Positions 1 to 6,392 of a stretch of 6,545 bases of DNA are shown here, one piece after another (the first letter of the stretch is position 1; each line of letters begins with the position of its first letter). The notes below the pieces were generated by a model that searched no databases, was not told the DNA's origin, and saw only the letters and a program-made list of their open reading frames with translations. Position numbers and translations under genes: made by a program. Source of the stretch: Planctomycetia bacterium (lineage in GTDB: Bacteria > Planctomycetota > UBA11346). Location: NCBI GenBank assembly GCA_005801395.1, contig SYDV01000022.1:1-6545 (forward strand), written 5' to 3'.

Positions 1-3000
1 AGTGAACAGATAAATAATTGTCGATAGTTGCTCTTACTGTCAAAATCCAGGCCGAAACTATTTGCCCAAGGTAAAACCCAGCCGAGGCGATTTTTCGTCC
101 AGGAATCGCTGGAATTTAAAGGACTCAAATCTAATTCGGGCGTCCAGCACGGCCAACTTAGCAAATGGAATGGTTTATTATTGGGATTCCATGTATCAGG
201 AATGGCTTCGGTAAAGGCGAAATGTCGGTTCATGACATTCCAAGAGGTTATTGGACTGGCATCATCTCGAGTTTCCGGAAAGCCGTCATCTGCCGCGAAG
301 CGTACGCATAATTGTAATGGTTGTTGTCCCGCCCCAAGGACTGTTGGTGCGACCGTGACGACGTCACCAGACTCAAGCAAATAAGCGATATCAATATTCG
401 TTTGAACCGGTATGACGCGGGTACCAGTCGGAAATTGATATTTCGCGACGGCATAGTCGTCTAAATCATTGGCAGCGAAAGCTGTACGCTCTCGTCCCCG
501 AGCCCCAGTGCGGAAATTACGATTAAACCAAAAACCACCAACAGCACCAGTATTATTGGTCGCTGCGGTATCGGCTGTAAGATTAATTAAGAATGAAACG
601 CGTTGATTTGGTGTAAGTGGATAATTCATATCGGAACGAATTTCCGTGTAGCTCAACCATTCACAGCGTCCACCGTTCGGTGCTGCGTTGGAGGTTAATC
701 GAGCGTCATATAATTGTATCAAGCCAGCACCGGCATATGCATTTGAGCGAGTAGGATCACCCGTGATTTCTTGTGATATAAGTACAACAGGAGTGCCGAG
801 AGCGATGGTGCTTTGAATACCCTTAACCCAACCAGTAATTGCCGGCCCCATAGGGTCCAAAGGATTGGGCATCGCCCCCCAATAATATACATTAAGCAAA
901 CCAGGCGGTGTCACAGCTTCAGGCAAGACGGCATTGTTATCATAATAATAGGGAAAACCACCAACTAGCACATGACCACGTGGAGGGAATTGATCGACAA
1001 CACCGGTAGCTAACGTAATTGCGGTTGAACCGACACCGGTTTCTTGCGAAACAAGACTCCAAACTTGGAATCCTCTATCCTTATCACCATCCGGCATCGG
1101 TTGCGCTAAACTGCAACCTCCGCGATACCAACTGGCGTCGATATTACCGATGGCGAATCCACCGGCGAAAACGGGATCACCAATTGCATGGGTTTCTAAC
1201 AAGTGTGAATTATTCCAATTGATGGTATTATCATTATTCATAGCGTCACTGCGTTGGCGTCGTGCGCGAACGCAGTTAATTAGAGCCCCATCGCTATCAA
1301 TTTCTTGATAAGAAATATATTCGTTACCAATGCGGATAACACCACGCTCAGGCAAGAGCGCCTGAACGGCTGCCCCACCAGTAACAAAACCATTAACTAC
1401 AGGCGCCCAGGCGTCGAGTTCGATGCGAGGTACATAGAGCGCTTTTGCGCCAATATCTTTTACTGGAGGCGAATCGCCGAGTGTCGTTTTTAACACTAAA
1501 CTGGGGACAGTAAGGTGGTCGCCAGGTAAGCTCATGCGAGCGGGCGTTACGTCCGAAGTTAAACGCGAAACGTCACGACCAACTAATTGGTCAACAATAA
1601 TTGACATGCCGCCAGGTTGATTGCTGGTAAAAGCAACCTGCACTAAATGCCAATGACCGATGCGAAAACTATCCCCGACGACATAACGATGTTGAATGAG
1701 AACTTGCTTAGCTGCGCTCGCCATGGGATGAATACCACCGCGCCCTAAGCTTTCCGGATTAACGGCGGGATAGAGATAATCAAAAATAGGGAGCGTATTA
1801 GTGTAGCCATAAAAAGCTTTAGGAATTGCTGGCCCATAATCAATCGAGTGCGGAATAGTTCCAGGATTCAGTACTAGCACTAATTGTTTATTGTCACCAT
1901 CGTATTGTAACGAAAAACGATTGCTGATAGCAGCGCTGCCAGATGTACGTGGATCTGTTGTGGCAGCCGGATCATAAGAGCTAGGATTAATAACCGAGAA
2001 GGCTTGCCCGGCGTTTCCCGCTGGCACTTGCATGTCTAATAAAACGATCTGTTTATCTTCCCAATCATCGTCCGGGCGAATCCACAAAGAAAATTGGCGG
2101 CCATTGATCGGGGTTAATGTGTTATCAGGGGGTGTTTCATCACGAATTAACCCACGTTGGGTGATGTTAGGATAGGCTAAAATTCGCGTCTCATCTAAAC
2201 GTAATCCTTCAGGTTTAATATCTGTTGTGGTATATCCGCCTGAACTGGGATCTTCGCGATTACTATTTACCTTAAGCGCACTGCTGACGTTTCCACTAAA
2301 TGATAATTGCCAATCACGTTTTAGATTTGCGTCGGACATGAGTGAACGCAACACGGCTGGACGTAATCCCGTGTTAAAATCTGGGTTTTCAATCAGAATT
2401 GGTACGACATTATTTTCAGGATCATCGGGCAATATATCTAAAATACGCGGATAGGGTTTAGGAAAACTGGTGAGCAAACTGCCATGACGTTGTGCAATAA
2501 GAGTGTGAAGTTGCGCCTGTTTAACATAGCGAGCTTCTAAGATCGCTTCTTGTGGTAGCGCTTGTGCGACTACGCGGTGCTGTTCATGCGCCGATTGATT
2601 GCCTGCGGGATCGGTGACGGTGGCGGCGGAATCTATGGTGACTACACCAGTAGAATGAATACCGAGTGGTGGTAAATCGCGAGGACTCAGTGCGGTGAGT
2701 TTAAGTCCGTTAGCGAGATAGTTGTACGCGCTGCCACCAGCGGTGCCATCTGAACGTAAACCTCGAAGTATCCCTCGGAGCGTATAGATGGCGTTGCTTT
2801 GAGCATCAGCGGTTGAGACCGGTAAATCTGAATAATAAAAAATAATTTCACTGACACCGACGTTATCAGGTGATCGCTGACCTTGTAGTCGTGCGTAGCC
2901 AGAGGTTGGGAATTTATCTAAATTACCGCCGCTGACACGAAATGATCGCACACGTGATTCTAATACCGGCATTAACGAAGCGGCATCAATCGATTGGCCA

Positions 3001-4505
3001 GTGTCACCATTTGCATAGGGACCATCTGCCCCAGGGTCACCTGCGGCCGAAGGGCCCACCGTGGTTTCCCCAATATCAAAAAAAAGATTTAGTGGAGCGG
3101 TTAAATCAAACCACGATGTGGCTTTGCCTAAGGCGTCAGGAGGGCGATTGCCTGGTTGGAAACTTGCTAGACCAGAAATAAGCGACGGAGATGGCGGATT
3201 ATTACCCACTCCGGGTAAGGCTGCGGCGACACTTAATAATACGCCACGAACCGGAGCATTGGCCTGATGCAGATTAATGGTTGGGGCACTGTCTAGTGCG
3301 ACCGGCATGCCGGTTGATGGTCGGCGTGCGGTCCACCCGGCGGCAGGGAAAACGCTGTCATCGCCATTTATTTCTCGGCCAATAACCGTTGAACCACTAC
3401 CTGCTAATATTCGCACCGGTGGAAATGCGACGACGTCACCAGGGGCAACGCTATCGAGTGCGCTGCGAGTAAGTCCAGCTGTGCTGCTGGAATCAATAAT
3501 AGTTCCAAGATCAATCTGACCACCACGTCCTAATCCACGATTATAAATAGAGAGAGAAGGCGTTAGTAAGGCCAATTCAGCAGGAGTTAATCCCGCGCGA
3601 AACGGTGTTACATTGCTGGGGGGAATCGCTTGCTGTAATTGTTCGAGGTGAGTAATCCGCCCGCCTGGAATGTCATAACGTAAAAAGCTGAGCGCCGAAG
3701 CTAATTGACCACCGAGATTGAAAGGGACGTTGGTAATCGGCACATCGCTAATATAAACTTGCCCCAGTAATTGTCCCCAAGCAACGGCATCTAAATAATT
3801 CGGATCTAATTTTCCCGATTCATCTTCAATGGTGACCCCGACGATGGCAGGTCCAGGCCCGGTAAAGGTAAACGGAATCTTTAAAGACTTGTCTTGGCGG
3901 GTATCGAGTCCGATACGATTATTATCACCATTTATTTTACGAATACCGGCATTGAGATCGTTGCCATTAAGCCCTTCAAAGAGCGAGGTCCAATCATCGA
4001 CTGAATCTATTCGCCACAATTTATCAGGGCGAAGTTTTGGTTCTGAGCCATCTGCGGGATTGAGTGGAACATATTTATAATAAAAAGTTTGGGCAGCAGC
4101 AGCAATGCCCATGCTTTGTGCTGAATCTTGCCCCACGCTTGCCAGTCGTTCATGGGCATAACTGCGTGTCCCTGATAAACTACCAGACTGGGTGAATAAA
4201 AATGGCAGGCCCAACATTAACAAAGCGGCTAAGATAACGACGGCGATAATTAACGCGGCACCAGTGCGGGAATGACTTGCGCCAATGCGGTAAACATCTG
4301 TCCTCGAAACTTTGCGCCCTACACCACTAATCCCGTATTTATTTTCACTTCGATTTGAACAAGAGAAACGGAGGAACGGAGGAGAAAAAACAGTTGGGCT
4401 TATTCTTTTTCCTAATTGTTTCCCTCCGTTTCTCCGTTCCTCCTGTTTATCTTCTTTTAAGTGATGCATCGTCGATCTGGAATAAATTTGATACGGGAAA
4501 TTCAT
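1..4505 (-). CDS. Giant GspK/PilX-like minor pseudopilin with LamG-like and repeated beta modules (C-terminus beyond window)
   Basis: I followed this frame codon by codon and found no stop from the ATG at 4505 to the left edge, so at least 1,501 residues are present and the end is outside the window. The start is fixed by AGGAAG six bases upstream and by the ATGA overlap with the preceding gene. Residues 80-102 read RTG|AALIIAVVILAALLMLGL, a prepilin-like cleavage glycine (G82) and membrane/assembly helix without the usual Glu at +5, as in GspK and PilX. Residues 226-232 (IEDESGK) and 305-321 (GLTPAELALLTPSLSIY) match GspK-style signatures. Around residues 795-985 a LamG/ConA-like region is suggested by FSLWIRP (805-811), HWHLVQVAF (951 on) and IIVDQLVG. 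Three similar segments built on FPxxGxxxxGxE, followed by a xxRG or G-D-P-V type ending, lie near 532-583, 1050-1112 and 1173-1242. Known GspK proteins are about 300-350 residues, so this is over four times longer. Likely role (inference): exported or surface tip subunit of a pseudopilus, possibly binding carbohydrate. The first 82 residues form an abnormally long leader containing a repeat-derived stretch. Confidence 0.85.
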   Translation of the reverse strand, partial: MNFPYQIYSRSTMHHLKEDKQEERRNGGKQLGKRISPTVFSPPFLRFSCSNRSENKYGISGVGRKVSRTDVYRIGASHSRTGAALIIAVVILAALLMLGLPFLFTQSGSLSGTRSYAHERLASVGQDSAQSMGIAAAAQTFYYKYVPLNPADGSEPKLRPDKLWRIDSVDDWTSLFEGLNGNDLNAGIRKINGDNNRIGLDTRQDKSLKIPFTFTGPGPAIVGVTIEDESGKLDPNYLDAVAWGQLLGQVYISDVPITNVPFNLGGQLASALSFLRYDIPGGRITHLEQLQQAIPPSNVTPFRAGLTPAELALLTPSLSIYNRGLGRGGQIDLGTIIDSSSTAGLTRSALDSVAPGDVVAFPPVRILAGSGSTVIGREINGDDSVFPAAGWTARRPSTGMPVALDSAPTINLHQANAPVRGVLLSVAAALPGVGNNPPSPSLISGLASFQPGNRPPDALGKATSWFDLTAPLNLFFDIGETTVGPSAAGDPGADGPYANGDTGQSIDAASLMPVLESRVRSFRVSGGNLDKFPTSGYARLQGQRSPDNVGVSEIIFYYSDLPVSTADAQSNAIYTLRGILRGLRSDGTAGGSAYNYLANGLKLTALSPRDLPPLGIHSTGVVTIDSAATVTDPAGNQSAHEQHRVVAQALPQEAILEARYVKQAQLHTLIAQRHGSLLTSFPKPYPRILDILPDDPENNVVPILIENPDFNTGLRPAVLRSLMSDANLKRDWQLSFSGNVSSALKVNSNREDPSSGGYTTTDIKPEGLRLDETRILAYPNITQRGLIRDETPPDNTLTPINGRQFSLWIRPDDDWEDKQIVLLDMQVPAGNAGQAFSVINPSSYDPAATTDPRTSGSAAISNRFSLQYDGDNKQLVLVLNPGTIPHSIDYGPAIPKAFYGYTNTLPIFDYLYPAVNPESLGRGGIHPMASAAKQVLIQHRYVVGDSFRIGHWHLVQVAFTSNQPGGMSIIVDQLVGRDVSRLTSDVTPARMSLPGDHLTVPSLVLKTTLGDSPPVKDIGAKALYVPRIELDAWAPVVNGFVTGGAAVQALLPERGVIRIGNEYISYQEIDSDGALINCVRARRQRSDAMNNDNTINWNNSHLLETHAIGDPVFAGGFAIGNIDASWYRGGCSLAQPMPDGDKDRGFQVWSLVSQETGVGSTAITLATGVVDQFPPRGHVLVGGFPYYYDNNAVLPEAVTPPGLLNVYYWGAMPNPLDPMGPAITGWVKGIQSTIALGTPVVLISQEITGDPTRSNAYAGAGLIQLYDARLTSNAAPNGGRCEWLSYTEIRSDMNYPLTPNQRVSFLINLTADTAATNNTGAVGGFWFNRNFRTGARGRERTAFAANDLDDYAVAKYQFPTGTRVIPVQTNIDIAYLLESGDVVTVAPTVLGAGQQPLQLCVRFAADDGFPETRDDASPITSWNVMNRHFAFTEAIPDTWNPNNKPFHLLSWPCWTPELDLSPLNSSDSWTKNRLGWVLPWANSFGLDFDSKSNYRQLFICS
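4364..4443. repeat. Palindromic GGAGGAACGGAG repeat inside a coding leader
   Basis: The left arm at 4364-4384 is made of AGAAACGGAGG and GGAGGAACGGAG units, overlapping. The right arm at 4423-4443 holds the reverse complements of the same units. GGAGGAACGGAG at 4370-4381 is an exact inverted match to 4432-4443 (12 of 12), and AGAAACGGAGG at 4364-4374 matches 4423-4433 (11 of 11). The spacer is about 40-50 bases and A/T-rich. The element lies wholly within codons of the giant gene, where it encodes basic and Pro/Phe/Ser-rich residues (about 21-48) ahead of the prepilin helix. Short purine-rich iterons of this kind are more usual between genes, so I infer an insertion into the leader that preserved the frame. 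Confidence 0.7.
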
Positions 4506-5863
4506 GGCTGACTTCCTGGGCGCACCAATGAACTGTTAACTCTGCCATCTAATCCGATCTGGATGGAAACGTTTTGCAACGAACCCGGCACTAATCGCTG
4601 TGAAAGTATGATAGTGGCATCATCGGGATTTCTGGGATCGCTGGTGCGGTCATTCAGCGCACGTTTGTTGGTATCGTCATCGCGGTAAACCTCGACGCGT
4701 CCGTCGCCGTGGCATAAAATACGATAACCAAGCGTGGAATCAGGTTTACCATTAATGCCACGGACCAAAACCACACCACCTGGCAGGTCGCCGACCTCGC
4801 TGGTGCCAAGACGGTACAAACGAATATCATCCATGGGACAATTGGCAAAAATGGGCAAGTGTGGCTGAGGTGGTGGTGGAGGAGGATTCTGGGTGAACTG
4901 TCCAATATACACCGAAGAGGCCGGGGTCAGTTTGACTGGAACATCACCATGATGTACTGCAATTCGTTGTCCGTCGGCGAAAAGCATCAAGCGTTGTCCA
5001 TCGTACAGTAGCCCTATTTCGACCCAGCGATGGGGAATAATAATATTGTTAGGATCATAATTAATGGTCGCATTTACTTCATTAAAAATTTCACCTGAAG
5101 TTTGCGGCGCGCGACGTATTTCAATATCAGTGCGAGCTAATGGACGATCATTTGGATTGACCGACGAAACGGTCGTTAGTGCCGGACTGTTTTCTCCTCT
5201 GACCCATCCTTTGACTTCCCAAGTGATGACCATTGTACCAACTAATGTCAGAACGAGAACGCGATTTAATTCTAAACCACATTGGCTCAATTCTTTCTTA
5301 TCACTATCTCCTATCAGTAATAGTGGGATGTCATGGGCACTTCGGTGAGGGGCAGGTGGTTGTACATAGCAAGCTATGTAAAAACCCTCACTACGTTTTC
5401 CTCTGACTAATGACTGTCCACGAATAAATTGATAAGGATAAGGAGAGGTGTAAGGGGGAAATGTGTTATTAGGCGCCCATCCATTCCCGCTGCGACCTAT
5501 CACCCAACCATTTTGAGGGACATTAATTTCAGGCAGAACTTTTCCAATTCCATCAAATGTCTCGCCCCAAATCGCCACGCGGGTAACGCCGCTGACCCGT
5601 GCGCCGGTCACTTGTCCGTCTTCGACGATGGGTACGATGCGTAATTCAACCGGGGCATTATTCGAACGCGCGGTGTGGCGCGCTTGGCGTATGGAATCGG
5701 CCAACATATGTTCGGCGGCTAATAAACGATTACTGTCGCGATTACGAAATAAGGAACTGAGTACCAGCCCCGCCATGACCGCCACAATACCAATCACCAC
5801 CAGCAACTCGACTAGCGAGAAGCCGCGTCGCATCGACAGTAAAAAGTGTGCTGACAAGGGCAT
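4502..5863 (-). CDS. GspH/GspG-like type II pseudopilin with LamG-like segment
   Basis: This 453-residue protein begins with a class III prepilin leader: RRG|FSLVELLVVIGIVAVMAGLV, with cleavage expected after G14 by a GspO/PilD-type peptidase and the conserved Glu at +5 (E19). The helix spans about residues 15-37 and is followed by an amphipathic stretch (RLLAAEHMLADSIRQARHTARSNN, in two parts, about 46-69) typical of GspH, where AR.A...... leads into beta strands. A second, LamG/ConA-like region runs about 200-352: ITWEVKGW, HRWVEIGLLYDGQRLMLFADG (278-298, read in two parts), and MDDIRLYRLG (344-353). A six-proline run at 327-332 sits in a loop before the last strand. GspH proteins are usually 150-220 residues, so the LamG-like part is extra. 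The start could instead be M11 (5833), giving a four-residue leader as is common in planctomycetes; neither start has a clear ribosome binding site. The protein probably assembles in the inner-membrane pseudopilus together with the overlapping downstream GspK-like product. No functional claim beyond that is visible. Confidence 0.88.
   Translation of the reverse strand: MPLSAHFLLSMRRGFSLVELLVVIGIVAVMAGLVLSSLFRNRDSNRLLAAEHMLADSIRQARHTARSNNAPVELRIVPIVEDGQVTGARVSGVTRVAIWGETFDGIGKVLPEINVPQNGWVIGRSGNGWAPNNTFPPYTSPYPYQFIRGQSLVRGKRSEGFYIACYVQPPAPHRSAHDIPLLLIGDSDKKELSQCGLELNRVLVLTLVGTMVITWEVKGWVRGENSPALTTVSSVNPNDRPLARTDIEIRRAPQTSGEIFNEVNATINYDPNNIIIPHRWVEIGLLYDGQRLMLFADGQRIAVHHGDVPVKLTPASSVYIGQFTQNPPPPPPQPHLPIFANCPMDDIRLYRLGTSEVGDLPGGVVLVRGINGKPDSTLGYRILCHGDGRVEVYRDDDTNKRALNDRTSDPRNPDDATIILSQRLVPGSLQNVSIQIGLDGRVNSSLVRPGSQP
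4512..4517 (-). promoter_or_regulatory. Ribosome binding site of the giant pseudopilin gene
   Basis: On the minus strand AGGAAG sits six bases before the ATG at 4505, inside the last codons of the upstream pseudopilin gene. It decides between two in-frame starts: the ATG at 4469, twelve codons further in, has no purine-rich site before it (CCAGATCGACG precedes it). With the ATGA stop/start overlap this indicates translational coupling. Confidence 0.7.
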
Positions 5864-5884
5864 AGGGGTTAGACGCCAAGAAGG

Positions 5885-5913
5885 GCAATAAATAGGACGT
5901 TAGGTTTTTTCAA
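5885..5913 (-). promoter_or_regulatory. Candidate sigma-70-like promoter for the pseudopilin pair
   Basis: Reading the minus strand, TTGAAA (5913-5908) is followed after 17 bases by TATTGC (5890-5885). The -35 matches consensus at five of six positions, the -10 at only three or so of six. It would put the transcript start some 15 bases before the ATG at 5863. No better candidate is seen, but this is a weak motif match in an A/T-rich patch. Confidence 0.3.
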
Positions 5914-5950
5914 GGGAAGGGGAAGCTACGTTCGAGGGGCCGACTTAATG

Positions 5951-6206
5951 GGTCCGATGTCCGAAGGCCCGAGGTCCGAGGTCGACTCGAAAGACCTGAC
6001 CTGTTGTTGGACTGGTCCGATGTCCGATGTCCAATGTCCTGTTTTGATAGAGCGGAACAAGATTAGGGACGGTGATCTGAATGCCCAATGCGGCATACCA
6101 CCCCAGAAACAAGCTTCCTGTGCAAGAGACATCGGACCTCGGACCTCGGACATCGGACGCATACAAGTCGGACTTTCGGACCTCGGACCAGTCTTAGTCA
6201 AATCCG
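5951..6206. repeat. Heptanucleotide (GTCCGAN) repeat array in opposed arms
   Basis: The left part (5951-6040) holds tandem 7-base units of the type GTCCGAT, GTCCGAA, GTCCGAG; the right part (6129-6206) holds the same units inverted (CGGACAT, CGGACCT). GTCCGATGTCCG occurs at 5952-5963 and 6015-6026, and its exact reverse complement at 6147-6158. GAGGTCCGAGGTC at 5971-5983 is an exact inverted match to 6135-6147, and 6010-6027 matches 6176-6193 with one mismatch. The unique core between the arms is about 90 bases (6041-6128) and has no recognised gene. The transcript could fold into large alternative hairpins. The layout resembles short tandemly repeated repetitive sequences of cyanobacteria; I cannot name a family. 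Confidence 0.8.
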
Positions 6207-6243
6207 ACTTGAGCCCCGCGAACCAAGCCCACACTGCCGCGCC

Positions 6244-6335
6244 AGAGACGACTGGTGTTGGGCCGCATGGCGGCTGACGCGGGTAACCGCGAGGGAGTCT
6301 CTGGATCACTGATCCCTTTGCCGCGCACCTGGGCA
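6244..6335 (+). promoter_or_regulatory. ZTP (pfl-type) riboswitch aptamer
   Basis: The aptamer senses ZTP/ZMP (AICAR phosphates), which accumulate when 10-formyl-THF is short. P1 is AGAGAC (6244-6249) with GTCTCT (6297-6302), six perfect pairs. The junction GACTGGTG (6250-6257) corresponds to the conserved GACUGGCG. A hairpin CGCGG-GTAA-CCGCG (6278-6291) with a GNRA loop is followed by GGGAG (6293-6297). P3 is TGCC (6319-6322) with GGCA (6332-6335), enclosing CACCTG. The pseudoknot pairs GGTG (6254-6257) with CACC (6326-6329); family members usually have GGCG with CGCC, so the change is compensated on both sides. Extra hairpins not in the simplest family form lie at 6262-6274 and 6303-6315. 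The location directly upstream of glyA is a classic one for this class. Assignment is from remembered consensus, not a covariance-model search. Confidence 0.9.
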
Positions 6336-6392
6336 CCCCCACCAACCGCCACCGCTGTTACGCTGCGTGGCCTTGTTTAGGAGCTGCCCATG
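6336..6392 (+). promoter_or_regulatory. Expression platform and ribosome binding site of glyA
   Basis: After P3 comes a C-rich stretch, then AGGAG at 6379-6383, six bases before the ATG at 6390. No U-tract terminator is seen, which favours translational control. TGGGCA at 6330-6335, part of the aptamer P3 strand, is the exact reverse complement of TGCCCA at 6385-6390, which includes the A of the start codon. Without ligand these six pairs could hide the start; with ligand, P3 would hold TGGGCA and free it. This matches the known ON behaviour of ZTP switches, but the pairing itself is my inference. Confidence 0.6.

Larger units (their letters stand above)
5864..6243. other. Divergent intergenic region, no gene
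   Basis: This stretch separates the minus-strand pseudopilin pair from the plus-strand glyA unit. It holds the heptanucleotide array, the unique core and, next to 5863, the weak promoter candidate. Open frames on both strands here translate as low-complexity strings such as SDIGPRTSDIG, produced by the 7-base period, and are not credible genes. A plus-strand promoter must lie before 6244 to make the riboswitch RNA, but I could not pick one with confidence; TTGAGC at 6209-6214 has no good -10 partner. Confidence 0.7.

Noticed and set aside
28..4080. Plus-strand open frames of 60-118 codons across the left two thirds
   Set aside because: All lie antisense to the continuous minus-strand frame, show no recognisable domains, and have no consistent ribosome binding sites.
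1..4260. Possible frameshift or stop breaking the giant gene
   Set aside because: I checked every in-frame triplet on the minus strand from 4505 to 3 and found no stop; the protein composition stays consistent throughout.
4362..4445. Rho-independent terminator between the two pseudopilin genes
   Set aside because: The arms are separated by a loop of about 40-50 bases, no U-tract follows, and the genes overlap further upstream, so a stop of transcription here would cut the giant gene.
4467..4469. Alternative start for the giant gene at this ATG
   Set aside because: No ribosome binding site precedes it, whereas the ATG at 4505 has AGGAAG and the ATGA overlap.
5951..6206. CRISPR-like array
   Set aside because: Units are 7 bases, mostly directly adjacent and inverted between blocks; there are no regular unique spacers and no cas gene.
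5948..6277. Open frame of 109 codons on the plus strand over the repeat array
   Set aside because: Same low-complexity repeat translation, and it ends inside the aptamer.
5926..6345. Open frame of 139 codons on the minus strand across the repeat array and riboswitch
   Set aside because: Its translation is a by-product of the 7-base period (SDIGP-like strings) and it runs antisense through the riboswitch; no ribosome binding site or recognisable domain.
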